From positions 191,659-255,658 of the forward strand of contig NZ_JARNTW010000005.1 of assembly GCF_029433105.1 (NCBI RefSeq): a DNA stretch of 64,000 nucleotides. The letters run 5' to 3'. Position 1 is the first letter of the stretch. Each line of letters starts with the position of its first letter. The position numbers were made by a program, and so were the translations under genes. Positions 1-8,818 of the stretch are shown piece after piece. Origin of the DNA: Runella sp. MFBS21. Lineage in GTDB: Bacteria > Bacteroidota > Bacteroidia > Cytophagales > Spirosomataceae. The notes below the pieces were generated by a model. The model ran no database searches and was not told where the DNA came from. It saw only the letters and a program-made list of their open reading frames with translations.

Positions 1-501
1 ATCACCCGGCACTCCCGCAATATGCTCTTCGACGAGTGTATTGTCGCTAGTGAGATAGCTGATGCGATTGGGAGATAAAATATGCTCTAACTCAAGCCCA
101 TAGATGCGCGAAGCATCGGCATTTTTGATGTAGAAATAATCGAAATTGTCGTTGACTTTATTGACAATCCTGACCCGAAAAGGCTTGGAATTGCCGTATG
201 AGCACAAATCTACCCTATCTACATATAAGTGCTTCATAACCGACAAATCACCATCAGCTTTGAGATCAGCATAAATGGTTTTGAGGGCATGATATACCTC
301 TTCTATTTCGCTAGGAGGATAAAAAACCGTTTCCCAAAGGGTGTCATTCCCGTTTTTGTCATAAAGCGGAATGGCATTGTCATAGCGAAGCAAGTTGCTA
401 TAATCAATCGGTAGCGAGACTTCTCGATTGTAGTTTTCTAGATAGCCACGCAAACAGGTATTGATTCTAAACGGAATTTTTTTGTTGGAAATGAAGGCCA
501 T
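1..501 (-). CDS. Unrecognised protein, C-terminus cut by window edge
   Basis: A minus-strand frame opens with ATG at 501 (MAFISNKKIPFRIN...) and stays open for 167 codons to the window edge, so only the N-terminal part is visible. The product is polar, with no signal peptide or membrane segment. It contains a conserved-looking stretch, YFYIKNADASRIYGLELEHI, and ends near EEHIAGVPGD. I do not recognise the family. The sequence has the composition of a real cytoplasmic protein, and the plus-strand 61-residue frame inside it is a shadow. Confidence 0.7.
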   Translation of the reverse strand, partial: MAFISNKKIPFRINTCLRGYLENYNREVSLPIDYSNLLRYDNAIPLYDKNGNDTLWETVFYPPSEIEEVYHALKTIYADLKADGDLSVMKHLYVDRVDLCSYGNSKPFRVRIVNKVNDNFDYFYIKNADASRIYGLELEHILSPNRISYLTSDNTLVEEHIAGVPGD

Positions 502-547
502 AACATTCCTATGCGACAAATTTTAAGCGCAAGGTAATGCTAAATCC

Positions 548-1078
548 CTACTTATTCTGTTTTTGATATAACTTATAAAAAGGCTCAATATCGTTTATGC
601 CAATGCGTCTAGCTATAATTTTATGGGTTTTATCTATGACATAAATTGTTGGGGTGGTTTTGACATCATAATCTTTGCTATAATTTACATTTCGAGATAC
701 TACAGCCCCGTATCCATTTGTGAAGTCTTGCCATTGGTAATCATTGATGAATTTGAGCCAATCAGCTTCGCTTTCTTCGGTTGAAATAGGCATGATGCTG
801 ATACTTTCGTTTTTGTGAGAATCATAAAATGCTTTTAGTTTGGGGGCAGCTTCTTTGCAATGCCCACAAGAAGGAAGATAGAAAAAGATGATATTGAAGT
901 CTTTATTTAATTCATGTATAAAATTAAACTTACCTTTTGTATTCAGTACCCCAAGGTCTGGTATTGTTTTGTCTACTAAAAGAGGTTTGAGGGTGTGCGT
1001 TTTTTTAATAAAATTATAGTAGAGCGTAGATCTGTCAATTATGTTGATGTGTTTTGTTGGAAAATACTTTTTTGCCAT
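548..1078 (-). CDS. Thioredoxin-like (TlpA-type) protein, probably 5'-truncated
   Basis: The product has a thioredoxin-fold domain with the redox motif SCGHC (FFYLPSCGHCKEAAPKL) and the cis-Pro region KTTPTIYVID, as in TlpA/ResA-type thiol-disulfide oxidoreductases. Family members in Bacteroidota are normally secreted, with a signal peptide and a long N-terminal domain (DUF4369 or DUF5106 type). Here the reading begins only about 60 residues before the CxxC and has no export signal. The first ATG is at 1078; an alternative TTG at 1120 lies inside a terminator-like hairpin (1120-1147). I infer a 3' remnant of a larger gene. Redox function is plausible, but export and expression are doubtful. 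Confidence 0.6.
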   Translation of the reverse strand: MAKKYFPTKHINIIDRSTLYYNFIKKTHTLKPLLVDKTIPDLGVLNTKGKFNFIHELNKDFNIIFFYLPSCGHCKEAAPKLKAFYDSHKNESISIMPISTEESEADWLKFINDYQWQDFTNGYGAVVSRNVNYSKDYDVKTTPTIYVIDKTHKIIARRIGINDIEPFYKLYQKQNK

Positions 1079-1119
1079 GTATACAAATCCCCCACCATTC
1101 AGAGTTTGTTTTATAAACA

Positions 1120-1147
1120 AAAAACTTCCCTATTTTGGGAAGTTTTT
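1120..1147. terminator. Bidirectional terminator-like hairpin
   Basis: An 11-bp perfect stem, AAAAACTTCCC (1120-1130) and GGGAAGTTTTT (1137-1147), encloses a 6-nt loop. A/T runs on both sides allow it to act as an intrinsic terminator in either direction. It lies directly upstream of the truncated thioredoxin-like gene, where a terminator is not expected in front of an intact gene. Confidence 0.6.
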
Positions 1148-1423
1148 GTATCACGATACCCTACTTATAGAAATAATTTATCAAAGGATGTTTCTTCTTT
1201 TAATGTTTAAAAAAGGTAAAAATTATTTAGGTTTTTTAAACATTATTTTGCTGCCTCTGCCCTTTTTTTGACTTCTATTTCTGAGAGTTAAATTTAGGAC
1301 AAACCGTAACTCATCAAGCACCACTGATAGCCTAAATAGCTATTAGTAGAGTATTGAAATTGGAAAATTTATACCATTTTTGAATTGTGAATGAAGAGCA
1401 TATTCATTAATAATTGCATAGTC

Positions 1424-2188
1424 TTAAACACTAACTTTATTCCTTTTCAAGAAAGATTCTCTATATTTTTTAGCAGATATATTGTAGTTTTCTTTGAATA
1501 TTTTAGAGAAATAAGACAAACTGCCAAAGCCGCAATTAAAAGCTATAGACTCAATACTTTTGTCAGTATTTAATAATAACAAATCAGCTTTTTTAAGTCT
1601 ATGCATTTTTATTAACTCTCTAAAAGAAAGGTTGTAATACTTTTTGATTTGCCGTTGGAGTGTAGATACACTCATATCCATCGCTTCGGCCACCTCAGCA
1701 ATAGTAGTATTTGAGTCAGTATAAAAAAAATTCATTTTCTTTTCTAAGTTCTTCAAAAATTCGTTCTCATTATGAAGAGATATATTATTTTGATAGAGGG
1801 GGTTTTTAAATAAAGTATTGCTAGCAAAAGTATTATTTTCTATTCTTTGTAAAAAATCTTCTACCTCTAATTTTTTTGAAGAATTAGCATCTTTGTCGGT
1901 ATAGGTGTTATCCCCTTTTCTATTATGGAAAAGGGATTCAATAGGTAAAAAAATGACAGGTATCATGAATCTGTCTTTTTTCTGTTGAATTTTACAGAAA
2001 AATAAAAATATATCTTTCACTGCAATCCTAGTATCACAAATAATTATATCAGGATTGACATTTGGAAGCATGTTTAGGGCATCATTCACATTCAAAGCAA
2101 TTTCCCATTGATAAGAATTAGAGCTACATGAGCTTATCACTTCTCTTAAAATTTCCTTATTTTCTTGAACTAATAATAGCTTTTTCAT
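1424..2188 (-). CDS. Response-regulator-like AraC-family transcription factor
   Basis: The N-terminal ~115 residues resemble a receiver domain: MKKLLLVQENKEI, then the strand DIIICDTRI, whose Asp matches the phosphoacceptor position. The usual acidic pair is QEN and no conserved Lys-Pro is visible, so it may be a degenerate receiver. The C-terminal ~100 residues form an AraC/XylS DNA-binding domain with two helix-turn-helices (TTIAEVAEAMDMSVSTLQRQ and SIESIAFNCGFGSLSYFSKI). Start: ATG 2188; a longer frame to 2260 adds a hydrophobic stretch not typical of the family. It is monocistronic, with no cognate kinase alongside and target genes unknown. Confidence 0.8.
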   Translation of the reverse strand: MKKLLLVQENKEILREVISSCSSNSYQWEIALNVNDALNMLPNVNPDIIICDTRIAVKDIFLFFCKIQQKKDRFMIPVIFLPIESLFHNRKGDNTYTDKDANSSKKLEVEDFLQRIENNTFASNTLFKNPLYQNNISLHNENEFLKNLEKKMNFFYTDSNTTIAEVAEAMDMSVSTLQRQIKKYYNLSFRELIKMHRLKKADLLLLNTDKSIESIAFNCGFGSLSYFSKIFKENYNISAKKYRESFLKRNKVSV

Positions 2189-2478
2189 AACTATATAATA
2201 ACAAAATATTTCAAATAAAAATTCAGTAGATATAATAAAAATCAAATTTCCATTAAACAATAATTAGCATCATTGTTTAATTTTACACTTACAGAAAATA
2301 TAGTTCTATAAAGATAAAAAGGCTTAATAAGCAGTTTTTGCTTTTTATGTATCTCTTTTTTATATCCTATTCAAGTAGCGTATACAAACTACATTATAGT
2401 AAATATACGTATATTGTTCTTCTAGCTAAATCCTAACACAAAGCATAAGTAAAAGCTAGACTCATTAGCTTTTTAGTG

Positions 2479-3305
2479 TTATTCTAGCAACAATAAGTCT
2501 ATTTTTTTTAATAAGTTACGCTCTAGTTTTACGTTGTCTAAGTAATAATGCTCTGACTTGTTACTGCTATCTACAGTATCCATTCGTACATCCATCAAAG
2601 TCTTAACGTTTGAGACTGGATGAATTCTGAATGTAATCAAATAGTTTATGTTATAAATTATTTTTTTATTGCCAATAATTCTTCTGGGAATAGTCACCTC
2701 AATACTTTCTCTCAAAAATATTCTATGTGAAGTAGCTTCCGACAATTCGTACTTAGATTGATTATAGAGCAAATAATTCTTAACTCTATTAAAAGTTATA
2801 TCTAAAGGGCAAGAATAAGTTCTTTCTGCTAACTTAAGTTCATTTACTATATTTTTCACTCCATACAATTCATTTTTTATTTCTCTGTATTTATATATTG
2901 AGTCATTTAAAATAGATACATCATCTTTAAGGCTACCTATTTGCTTGTTTAGGGAGGCCATCTTCAACTCATTGTTAGCTATTTCTTCATTTAATTTTTT
3001 TACTAAAAAAACACTATCACTTCTAAGGTTCTTAATTCTATCTTGTAATTTAATATTAATTTTTTTTAAATTCTTATTATATCTTTGGAGAGTAATTGTT
3101 TTTTTTTTTTTTTCAACATTAAGTTGTCATCCTTTAGTTTTAAATTTTCAGAAACCAAAGGATTGATTTCGCTTTCCGCTCGTGATCCATGCGGTTGATT
3201 TTTTGCTTGCGAATAGGCATGATTTGTAAAAAAAACTGACCACAGTGTCATAATTATGAGAAGAGTCAAAGTTTTCTTACTAAGAGAGGAGATAAATAAT
3301 TTCAT
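2479..3305 (-). pseudogene. Secreted coiled-coil protein, frame broken at an A15 tract
   Basis: ATG 3305 starts a signal peptide (MKLFISSLSKKTLTLLIIMT...HAYSQ), then a Lys/Glu/Asn-rich helical stretch ending in five Lys codons. The coding strand has exactly 15 A (3113-3099) there, after which the frame meets a stop at 3066. Adding one A (or removing two) joins it to the frame that continues as TITLQRYNKNLKKINIKLQD and on through a heptad-like coiled coil to a stop at 2479, giving 275 residues. The C-terminal part (about 2479-2800) is a globular-looking region with strands. Family not recognised. The break could be a homopolymer sequencing error, slippage-dependent expression or a true mutation. 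Confidence 0.7.
3099..3113. repeat. 15-nt homopolymer (T15 on plus, A15 on coding strand)
   Basis: This run of 15 T is the exact point where the two halves of the coiled-coil gene lose register by one base. Such runs are prone to replication and polymerase slippage. Confidence 0.95.
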
Positions 3306-3409
3306 GCTTGTATAGCTTGTTATAAATTTATGATATTTTTTTAGTACCTTCTCACAAGTCCACATTCTACATTTATTTGTAGATAAGCAATGAGACAATA
3401 TTATTTATC

Positions 3410-3590
3410 GAGCGCATTTCAATTTTACGCTTAGAAGGAAATATAGTCAAATTTTACTTCCCCAGTCTCTATTATACCTTGTATTAATGGATAGCGAACA
3501 AGGTTTTTTATACTAAGTTAGGCTCAAACTCCATCATCACAGAATAAAATTCTGCCATTTTTAAGGTGTGTAAAATTGAAATTTGCCCCT
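3410..3590. repeat. MITE-like repeat, copy A
   Basis: An approximately 180-bp unit begins GAGCGCATTTCAATTTTA and ends with a near-complementary GTAAAATTGAAATTTGCCCC, so it has imperfect inverted ends. It shares several blocks with copy B at 3895-4042, including CAATTTT(A/G)CGCTTA at the start and CAGAATAAAATT(C/T)TGCCATTTTT near the end. It contains no open frame. The DNA between copies A and B (3591-3894) holds only AT-rich tandem and palindromic sequence. Confidence 0.6.
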
Positions 3591-3698
3591 ATTATCCTAA
3601 ATTTTGTCAAATTTACCTAAACTGATTAGTGCAAAAATATAACAAATAAATACAATATTTATCCTAAAACAATGTGGTTATGAGTTGCAAATTAAAAT

Positions 3699-3766
3699 AT
3701 TTTTATTTTAAAATAAATGTCATTTTTATTTTAAAATAAATGTCATTTTTTGTTAAAATAAATATC
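3699..3766. repeat. Three tandem 23-bp AT-rich repeats
   Basis: Two exact 23-bp copies (3699-3721 and 3722-3744; each contains the palindrome TTTATTTTAAAATAAA and ends ATGTC) are followed by a degenerate third copy to 3766. Shortly after comes a small hairpin, TCAGAT-TTT-ATCTGA (3809-3823). There are no spacers, so this is not a CRISPR array. Confidence 0.75.
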
Positions 3767-3894
3767 ATTTTGGTATATTAAGCTTAAATTTTGGTATATT
3801 GTACTAAATCAGATTTTATCTGACATATTGGTAGTGTTACAAAATGTATTCTGTTGTTATAGTGCCTTTTGGCGTTATATATAAGCCGAACGGG

Positions 3895-4042
3895 CTCAGT
3901 TCAATTTTGCGCTTAAAGGGAATATGACCAAATTTTATTTTACAATCTTCTGTATCAACTTGTATTTATAGACTAAAAATTCCATTATAACAGAATAAAA
4001 TTTTGCCATTTTTTAAAGTGTCTAAAATTGAAATGCGCTCCT
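3895..4042. repeat. MITE-like repeat, copy B
   Basis: This is the second copy of the unit at 3410-3590, about 150 bp, starting TTCAATTTTGCGCTTAAAGG and ending TAAAATTGAAATGCGCTC. Its last 18 bases (4023-4040) are the exact reverse complement of the first 18 bases of copy A (3410-3427), so the whole 3410-4040 segment is also bounded by an 18-bp perfect inverted repeat. Confidence 0.6.
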
Positions 4043-4211
4043 CTTATCCTTGCAGGAGAGGGGAATTATATACCATTTGATAATGAACCATCTTCTCAAA
4101 CTTGCGGCTTACTTACTCGCATGGATAGTGGAACACATCACCAATCTACCTTTTTTCCCTCCTTGGAATCAATCAAACGCAGTCATGTACTCCAACAAGA
4201 TCAGCAAATAT

Positions 4212-4965
4212 CGGGTGTATTTCAAAGTTACGCGGCGTTACGCAGGATTACCTTCTTTATTGCTCATGAGAGCGACTCTTAGTTTGAATACATTATCACA
4301 ACCGGTATTGGACCGCATGGACGGCCCCGCACCATTGCCCAATCAATTTCATTCTGGCTTGTATGAGGGTTTTGTGAGCCGACTCAATAGCCCCAATAAT
4401 TCAGCCTGTTGTCGGTAGTGCTTGTAATTCATTCGGTAGGTATTGTTTTTTAGGTATTTCAACAGGCTATCGCGAATGTCTTTGAGCAAGACTTCTGGCA
4501 AGTGTTCGCCTAGGCGATTGCAGACCCGATAAATGGTACTATCGCTTACTTTTACCCTCAAAAATAGCTCGAGTCTTTCCAAAAACTTGATGCGCACCTG
4601 CTAGGGTAACCAAATGCTCAAGAAAGGGAATTAGACGAATCTCTTGATGAAGAGTATATTGGCTGTATTTGTTTGATTTTTAGATACTTATTTGTCTACA
4701 TTGTCGGGTCTTGTATATGTTTTTTGATGATTTTTGGACACTTTACCTATGTTTCTCTTCTTGGCTTTTCTGTCCAAACTATCCTAAAGTTTTACGAAGC
4801 CTTCTTCGTGGTCAAAGAAACTATCATGATTGTTGAGCGAACGGATCGTATTCTTTAGACACGCTCTAAGAGAGCTTCTTTGGTCATGGTGGTAAAAAAG
4901 GGGGGGAGTATACAGATTTGTTGTATCACAAAGATAGACCTCAACCTTACTTTGAAATACACCCG
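4212..4965 (-). mobile_element. Insertion sequence remnant with 17-bp perfect terminal inverted repeats
   Basis: CGGGTGTATTTCAAAGT at 4212-4228 is the exact reverse complement of ACTTTGAAATACACCCG at 4949-4965. The two ends are 754 bp apart and enclose a decayed transposase on the minus strand. That spacing is too short for a full-length transposase, so the element has lost internal sequence and is non-autonomous. I could not see a clean target-site duplication. The IS family is not assigned. Confidence 0.75.
4260..4690 (-). pseudogene. Frameshifted transposase fragment
   Basis: Transposase-like pieces follow one another in three minus-strand frames. First is EIRLIPFLEHLVTLAGAHQV (around 4650-4590). 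Next is SDSTIYRVCNRLGE with LPEVLLKDIR (around 4545-4470). Then GAIESAHKTLIQARMKLIGQ (around 4405-4340) and a short piece, NVFKLRVALMSNKEGN (around 4300-4255). The IESAH...LIQ.RMK.SGQ type motif occurs near the C-terminus of a family of DDE transposases. Both ends are missing and at least two frameshifts are present, so this is a dead gene inside the IS remnant. Confidence 0.65.
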
Positions 4966-5020
4966 TTGATAGACATCTATTATACACTTAACGCACCGTT
5001 ACCTATATTTTGAAACTGCA

Positions 5021-6307
5021 TCAGGTTCGTGAAAGGGTAAAAGGCCGCTGAGCGTCTAATTTTAGAAAAATAAAGAGCAAAATCGTAAAAGACCACATCG
5101 AGGAGCCTCCATAGCTAAAAAAGGGCAAAGGAATCCCGATCACTACCATCAGGCCGATGGTCATGCCAACATTAACTAAGAAGTGAAAAAACAGAATACC
5201 CGCGACACAATACCCGTAGGCGCGAGCAAACCGCGTTCGCTGTCGTTCGGCTAGAAACACAATCCGACACATCATTCCTAAAATCAGCAGTACTACTGCT
5301 GCACTACCAATGAAACCATGCTCTTCGCCAATTGTACAAAAAATAAAATCAGAGTGCTGTTCGGGTACAAAGTTGAATTTGGTCTGTGTACCATCCAAAA
5401 AGCCCTTTCCCCATAAGCGCCCCGAACCAATCGCGATTTTTGATTGAGTTACGTTCCACCCGATTCCCGTAGGGTCAATTTTAGGGTCTACAAGCACTTT
5501 GATACGATTGCGATGGTGAGTTTGGAGGACATTATTGATCAAAAACTCTACACTAGTTGTAAAGAGCATCATCGCCCCAAAAATCACAACCAAGTTAATG
5601 GCAGTTTTGCGGTTTCGGTCATAGCGAGGAATGACAAAGTAAAATACCAACACGCCAATTACGCCTAATCCTAAAGAAATATAGAGTGGGGAAAAAAACA
5701 GCGAGAGGATAAATAATACAATAGAAATAACCACAATGGCAGGATAAATGCCTGGAATACCTTCGCGATAAAGCACAATCAGAAAAGATACAAATACCAA
5801 TGCACAACCTACTTCTTTGGAAGCAATGATAAGAATCATGGGTAGGATGATGAGTCCAGCCGCCCAAGCCATATCTTTCCAACGACTAAGGTTGATGTTG
5901 GGCTGGGTGATATAGCGTGAGAGGAGAAGGGCGGTACCTGTTTTGGCAAATTCGGCTGGTTGCAAAGAAAATGAACCAAATTTAATCCATGATTTAGAGC
6001 CTTTGATATCGGTAGCTACTACCAACACTACTAAAAGCAACAAAATACAAGCACCATAAATAAAAGGCGCAAAAACCTCCCAAAATTTGTGGTCAATTAC
6101 TAAAATAGCAATGATAATAAGTGTGGAGGTGCCAATAAACATAAATTGGCGGCCTGCATTGTTTGAAATATCAAAAAGCTTGGTTTGCTCTTCGGGATCA
6201 TATACTGAGGCGTATACATTAAAAAGACCCATAGTGACACAAGCGGCGTATATCAATACCGTCAGCCAATCTAGGTTTTGAATGATGTTTTGTTCGTTAC
6301 GAGCCAT
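5021..6307 (-). CDS. rodA: Rod shape-determining protein RodA (SEDS glycosyltransferase)
   Basis: RodA is an integral inner-membrane SEDS-family peptidoglycan glycosyltransferase that works with PBP2 in lateral wall synthesis. The 428-residue product has about ten hydrophobic segments. It carries the SEDS signatures KSWIKFGSFSLQPAEFAK and, near the C-terminus, GIPLPFFSYGGSSMWS. It lies 54 bp downstream of mrdA on the same strand and is probably co-transcribed with it. It is slightly longer than proteobacterial RodA because of extra loop sequence in the middle, as seen in Bacteroidota homologues. The start ATG at 6307 gives the polar N-terminus MARNEQNI expected before the first membrane helix. 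Confidence 0.93.
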   Translation of the reverse strand: MARNEQNIIQNLDWLTVLIYAACVTMGLFNVYASVYDPEEQTKLFDISNNAGRQFMFIGTSTLIIIAILVIDHKFWEVFAPFIYGACILLLLVVLVVATDIKGSKSWIKFGSFSLQPAEFAKTGTALLLSRYITQPNINLSRWKDMAWAAGLIILPMILIIASKEVGCALVFVSFLIVLYREGIPGIYPAIVVISIVLFILSLFFSPLYISLGLGVIGVLVFYFVIPRYDRNRKTAINLVVIFGAMMLFTTSVEFLINNVLQTHHRNRIKVLVDPKIDPTGIGWNVTQSKIAIGSGRLWGKGFLDGTQTKFNFVPEQHSDFIFCTIGEEHGFIGSAAVVLLILGMMCRIVFLAERQRTRFARAYGYCVAGILFFHFLVNVGMTIGLMVVIGIPLPFFSYGGSSMWSFTILLFIFLKLDAQRPFTLSRT

Positions 6308-6361
6308 TTGATGAAAGCTACTTTAAGAATAAATAAAAATCGTTGATAGCAAGTGTACTGC

Positions 6362-8284
6362 CTATCCGTTGATTGGCTTGCTAGTTGTGGCATTGTCTTG
6401 TTTTACGATGGTAGCTTCAGGTTTAGGCGGGGCAGGTTTTTCTTTGGGTGCCGAGGGTTGTTGCTGCGATTTAGGAATGATTACGTTTTGTAAGAAATTC
6501 TTGTTTTTCCATTCTTGTTCGTAGGCTTTACGCTCTACGTGCCCTTTGAGGTATTTTTCGATGAGAAGCGATGCTACGGGCGCAGCAGCAAATCCTCCAA
6601 ATCCTCCATTTTCGACAAAAACAGCGATGGCAATTTTGGGATTGTATTTTGGGGCAAAAGCGATAAATATAGAATGGTCTTTTCCTTTTTTGTTTTGAGA
6701 AGTACCGGTTTTACCACACATTTGAATGTCAGGAATGATAGCCCCGCGAGATACCGTACCCCTTACTACGGCCATCTCCATACCATTGACTACTTCCTCA
6801 AAATAAAGACGATTTACGCCAGTTTCATGTTTTTCTTTAAACTCAGGGAGTGGGTTTTCATTCTTGCCAACGCCTTTTACTAAGTGAGGGGCAATATACC
6901 AACCGCGGTTGGCAATGATAGCGGCAAGGTTGGCCAATTTGAGGGGCGTAATGAGTAATTCTCCTTCACCAATACTCAACGAGTAAATTTGACCAAAACG
7001 CCATTGATTCTGGCCAATCCTTTTATCATAATATTCGGCATCGGGCAGTACACCTTTGGCTTCACTTGGTAAGTCGATGCCTAATTTTTGTCCAAATCCA
7101 AACTTTTTGGAATCTTCATACCATCTTTGGAGACCAGCGGAAGAAGCCTTGAATACATTACGCTCATTGTTGGCATAAATCATACGCTTGAAAACATGGT
7201 AAAAATAAGGGTTACAAGACCACTGAATCGCACTGTGTACACCCGACAATCCTCCGTGTCCGTGGCATTTCATAGGGGCACCGGCATGAGTAAACACACT
7301 ACCGGGGGTGATTGCTCCCATTTGCATGGCTACCAATGCTTGGACTGTTTTGAAGGTAGAACCTGGACGGTAGCTTCCCATCACGGCACGGTTGTACAGT
7401 GGTCGATAAGGATTTAGTGCCAACTTAGCGTAGTTTTTAGAAAAATCGCGAGTAGCAAATAGCGCAGGGTCATAAGTAGGGGCAGAGGTAATCGTCAATA
7501 CTTCTCCCGACGAAGGCTCAATAGCCACCACAGCACCCGCTTTATGTTGCATAAGGCTATCAGCGTATTGCTGTAGGTCTAAGTCAATACTGGTATAGAG
7601 ATTTTGACCAGCCAGCGCAATGGTATCCATTTCGCCATCTTTCCACGAACCTTTGGCTACACTGTGCACGTCTTGCATCACATATCTAACACCGCGCCTG
7701 CCGCGTAGTTGCTCTTCGTAGTATTTTTCAAGACCGCTTTGTCCTATCAAATCGCCTTGACGATAGTAGGGGTATTCTTGAGCGTCAAGTTGTTTTTTTG
7801 AAACTTCGCTTACATACCCCAACGCGTGCGCTAGTACAGGGGCAGAATAAGTCCGAATGGAGCTTTTCTGGTATTCAAACCCTGGATAGTCGACCATTGC
7901 ATCTTGAATCCGCGCAAAATCTTCTTTGGACAATTGACGCATAAAGAGCGAAGGCTTGACCCGAGAATAAGTCTTTGCGGCTTTCATCAAGCTGTCAAAA
8001 CTACTTTTTGTGATACTGAAAAGATTACACAAAGCAAGTGTATCGCTGACTTTGAGCTTGTTGGGGGTTACGTATATATCATATACGAGGGTATTATAAA
8101 CAATCAATCGCCCTTTGCGGTCGTATATTTGACCACGCATCGGGATATCTGGTATAGCTTTGATTGAATTACTCGCTGTTTCGTAAGTATTGTCAAGTAC
8201 TTGAAGATAAAGTAGGCGACTCAGATAAATAATGGCTACCACCACAAACAATCCGTACACAAAAAACTTCCTATTTTCTGACAT
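6362..8284 (-). CDS. mrdA: Penicillin-binding protein 2 (elongasome transpeptidase)
   Basis: This class B penicillin-binding protein is a DD-transpeptidase anchored in the inner membrane. A single N-terminal membrane helix (residues ~8-28) is followed by the pedestal domain (MRGQIYDRKG, ~49-58) and the transpeptidase domain. The domain has the active-site motifs STFK (309-312; Ser309 nucleophile), SCN (356-358) and KTG (525-527). The C-terminal ~35 residues are Pro/Lys/Gln-rich. It pairs with rodA immediately downstream. In most Bacteroidota mreBCD lies just upstream; here the upstream DNA is an intergenic stretch and then the accessory array, so the cluster is interrupted or rearranged. Confidence 0.93.
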   Translation of the reverse strand: MSENRKFFVYGLFVVVAIIYLSRLLYLQVLDNTYETASNSIKAIPDIPMRGQIYDRKGRLIVYNTLVYDIYVTPNKLKVSDTLALCNLFSITKSSFDSLMKAAKTYSRVKPSLFMRQLSKEDFARIQDAMVDYPGFEYQKSSIRTYSAPVLAHALGYVSEVSKKQLDAQEYPYYRQGDLIGQSGLEKYYEEQLRGRRGVRYVMQDVHSVAKGSWKDGEMDTIALAGQNLYTSIDLDLQQYADSLMQHKAGAVVAIEPSSGEVLTITSAPTYDPALFATRDFSKNYAKLALNPYRPLYNRAVMGSYRPGSTFKTVQALVAMQMGAITPGSVFTHAGAPMKCHGHGGLSGVHSAIQWSCNPYFYHVFKRMIYANNERNVFKASSAGLQRWYEDSKKFGFGQKLGIDLPSEAKGVLPDAEYYDKRIGQNQWRFGQIYSLSIGEGELLITPLKLANLAAIIANRGWYIAPHLVKGVGKNENPLPEFKEKHETGVNRLYFEEVVNGMEMAVVRGTVSRGAIIPDIQMCGKTGTSQNKKGKDHSIFIAFAPKYNPKIAIAVFVENGGFGGFAAAPVASLLIEKYLKGHVERKAYEQEWKNKNFLQNVIIPKSQQQPSAPKEKPAPPKPEATIVKQDNATTSKPING

Positions 8285-8756
8285 CTAAGTATTATAATTT
8301 TTAATTCGTTCTCCGTAGGCAAGTGAGCAGTAAATCGTAATGATAACGATTGTTCCTTACTACAAAGTTCGGGGCTTTTTATGAATTAGCAAGCATCCTT
8401 GCAACTAATTCCATAAAAAAAGGAGGATGTCCTACTCCTTTGCTTTCAGACGTTTGAAACTGCCTGAGAATGTTTTAGTGTTTTAGTTGTCTTTGATGAG
8501 TCTCCCAACGTTTGAGAATGATTTGGTATGTGGATAATTTGCTCATTTTCATTGTTTTATCCATTGGTTGGGGGGCTTTGTAGTCTGGATTTTGCAGTCG
8601 TTACCATAAGCATGTTGGCTGACTTCATCCACAACAACCCCTCAAATTAAGCCTATGGATTAACGTACTACGAGCTGAATTGAAACCTCAATGTCCTCTT
8701 TGATCTTATTGTACTTAGTAGGTATTATCAATCCAGTCACGGTTTTAAAAACCAAA
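8285..8756. other. Non-coding stretch between mrdA and the accessory array
   Basis: No convincing gene is present. On the minus strand a short frame (about 8760-8660) reads FKTVTGLIIPTKYNKIKEDI and ends at a stop. It looks like the 3' end of a lost gene, but it is too short to assign. The promoter for mrdA-rodA should lie in 8285-8410, downstream of the terminator at 8415-8440; I cannot pick out boxes with confidence. Confidence 0.5.
8415..8440 (-). terminator. Intrinsic terminator upstream of mrdA
   Basis: On the minus strand AAAGGAG pairs with CTCCTTT, with an inner AGGA/TCCT pairing, and is followed by a run of seven T. It would stop transcripts arriving from the accessory array before mrdA. 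Confidence 0.6.
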
Positions 8757-8779
8757 AGGTGAGCCGGATTAGCTCACCT
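8757..8779 (-). terminator. Intrinsic terminator after the alpha/beta hydrolase gene
   Basis: A perfect 8-bp stem, AGGTGAGC (8757-8764) and GCTCACCT (8772-8779), has a 7-nt loop. On the minus strand it is followed by TTTTGGTTTTT. It lies 40 bp beyond the stop codon of the hydrolase gene. Confidence 0.7.
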
Positions 8780-8818
8780 GAAGCAAAACCTCGCATTAGT
8801 GGGCGTAGTTGCTTTATT

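Noticed and set aside
3699-3766. Short tandem repeats considered as a CRISPR array
   Set aside because: Units are contiguous without spacers, AT-rich and only three in number; no cas genes.
4050-4418. 122-codon plus frame over the IS region
   Set aside because: Crosses the IS end and lies opposite the transposase fragments; no coherent protein pattern.
8285-8756. Remnant mreD or other mre gene upstream of mrdA
   Set aside because: No MreD-like hydrophobic frame found in any phase; only a ~30-codon 3'-end-like piece.
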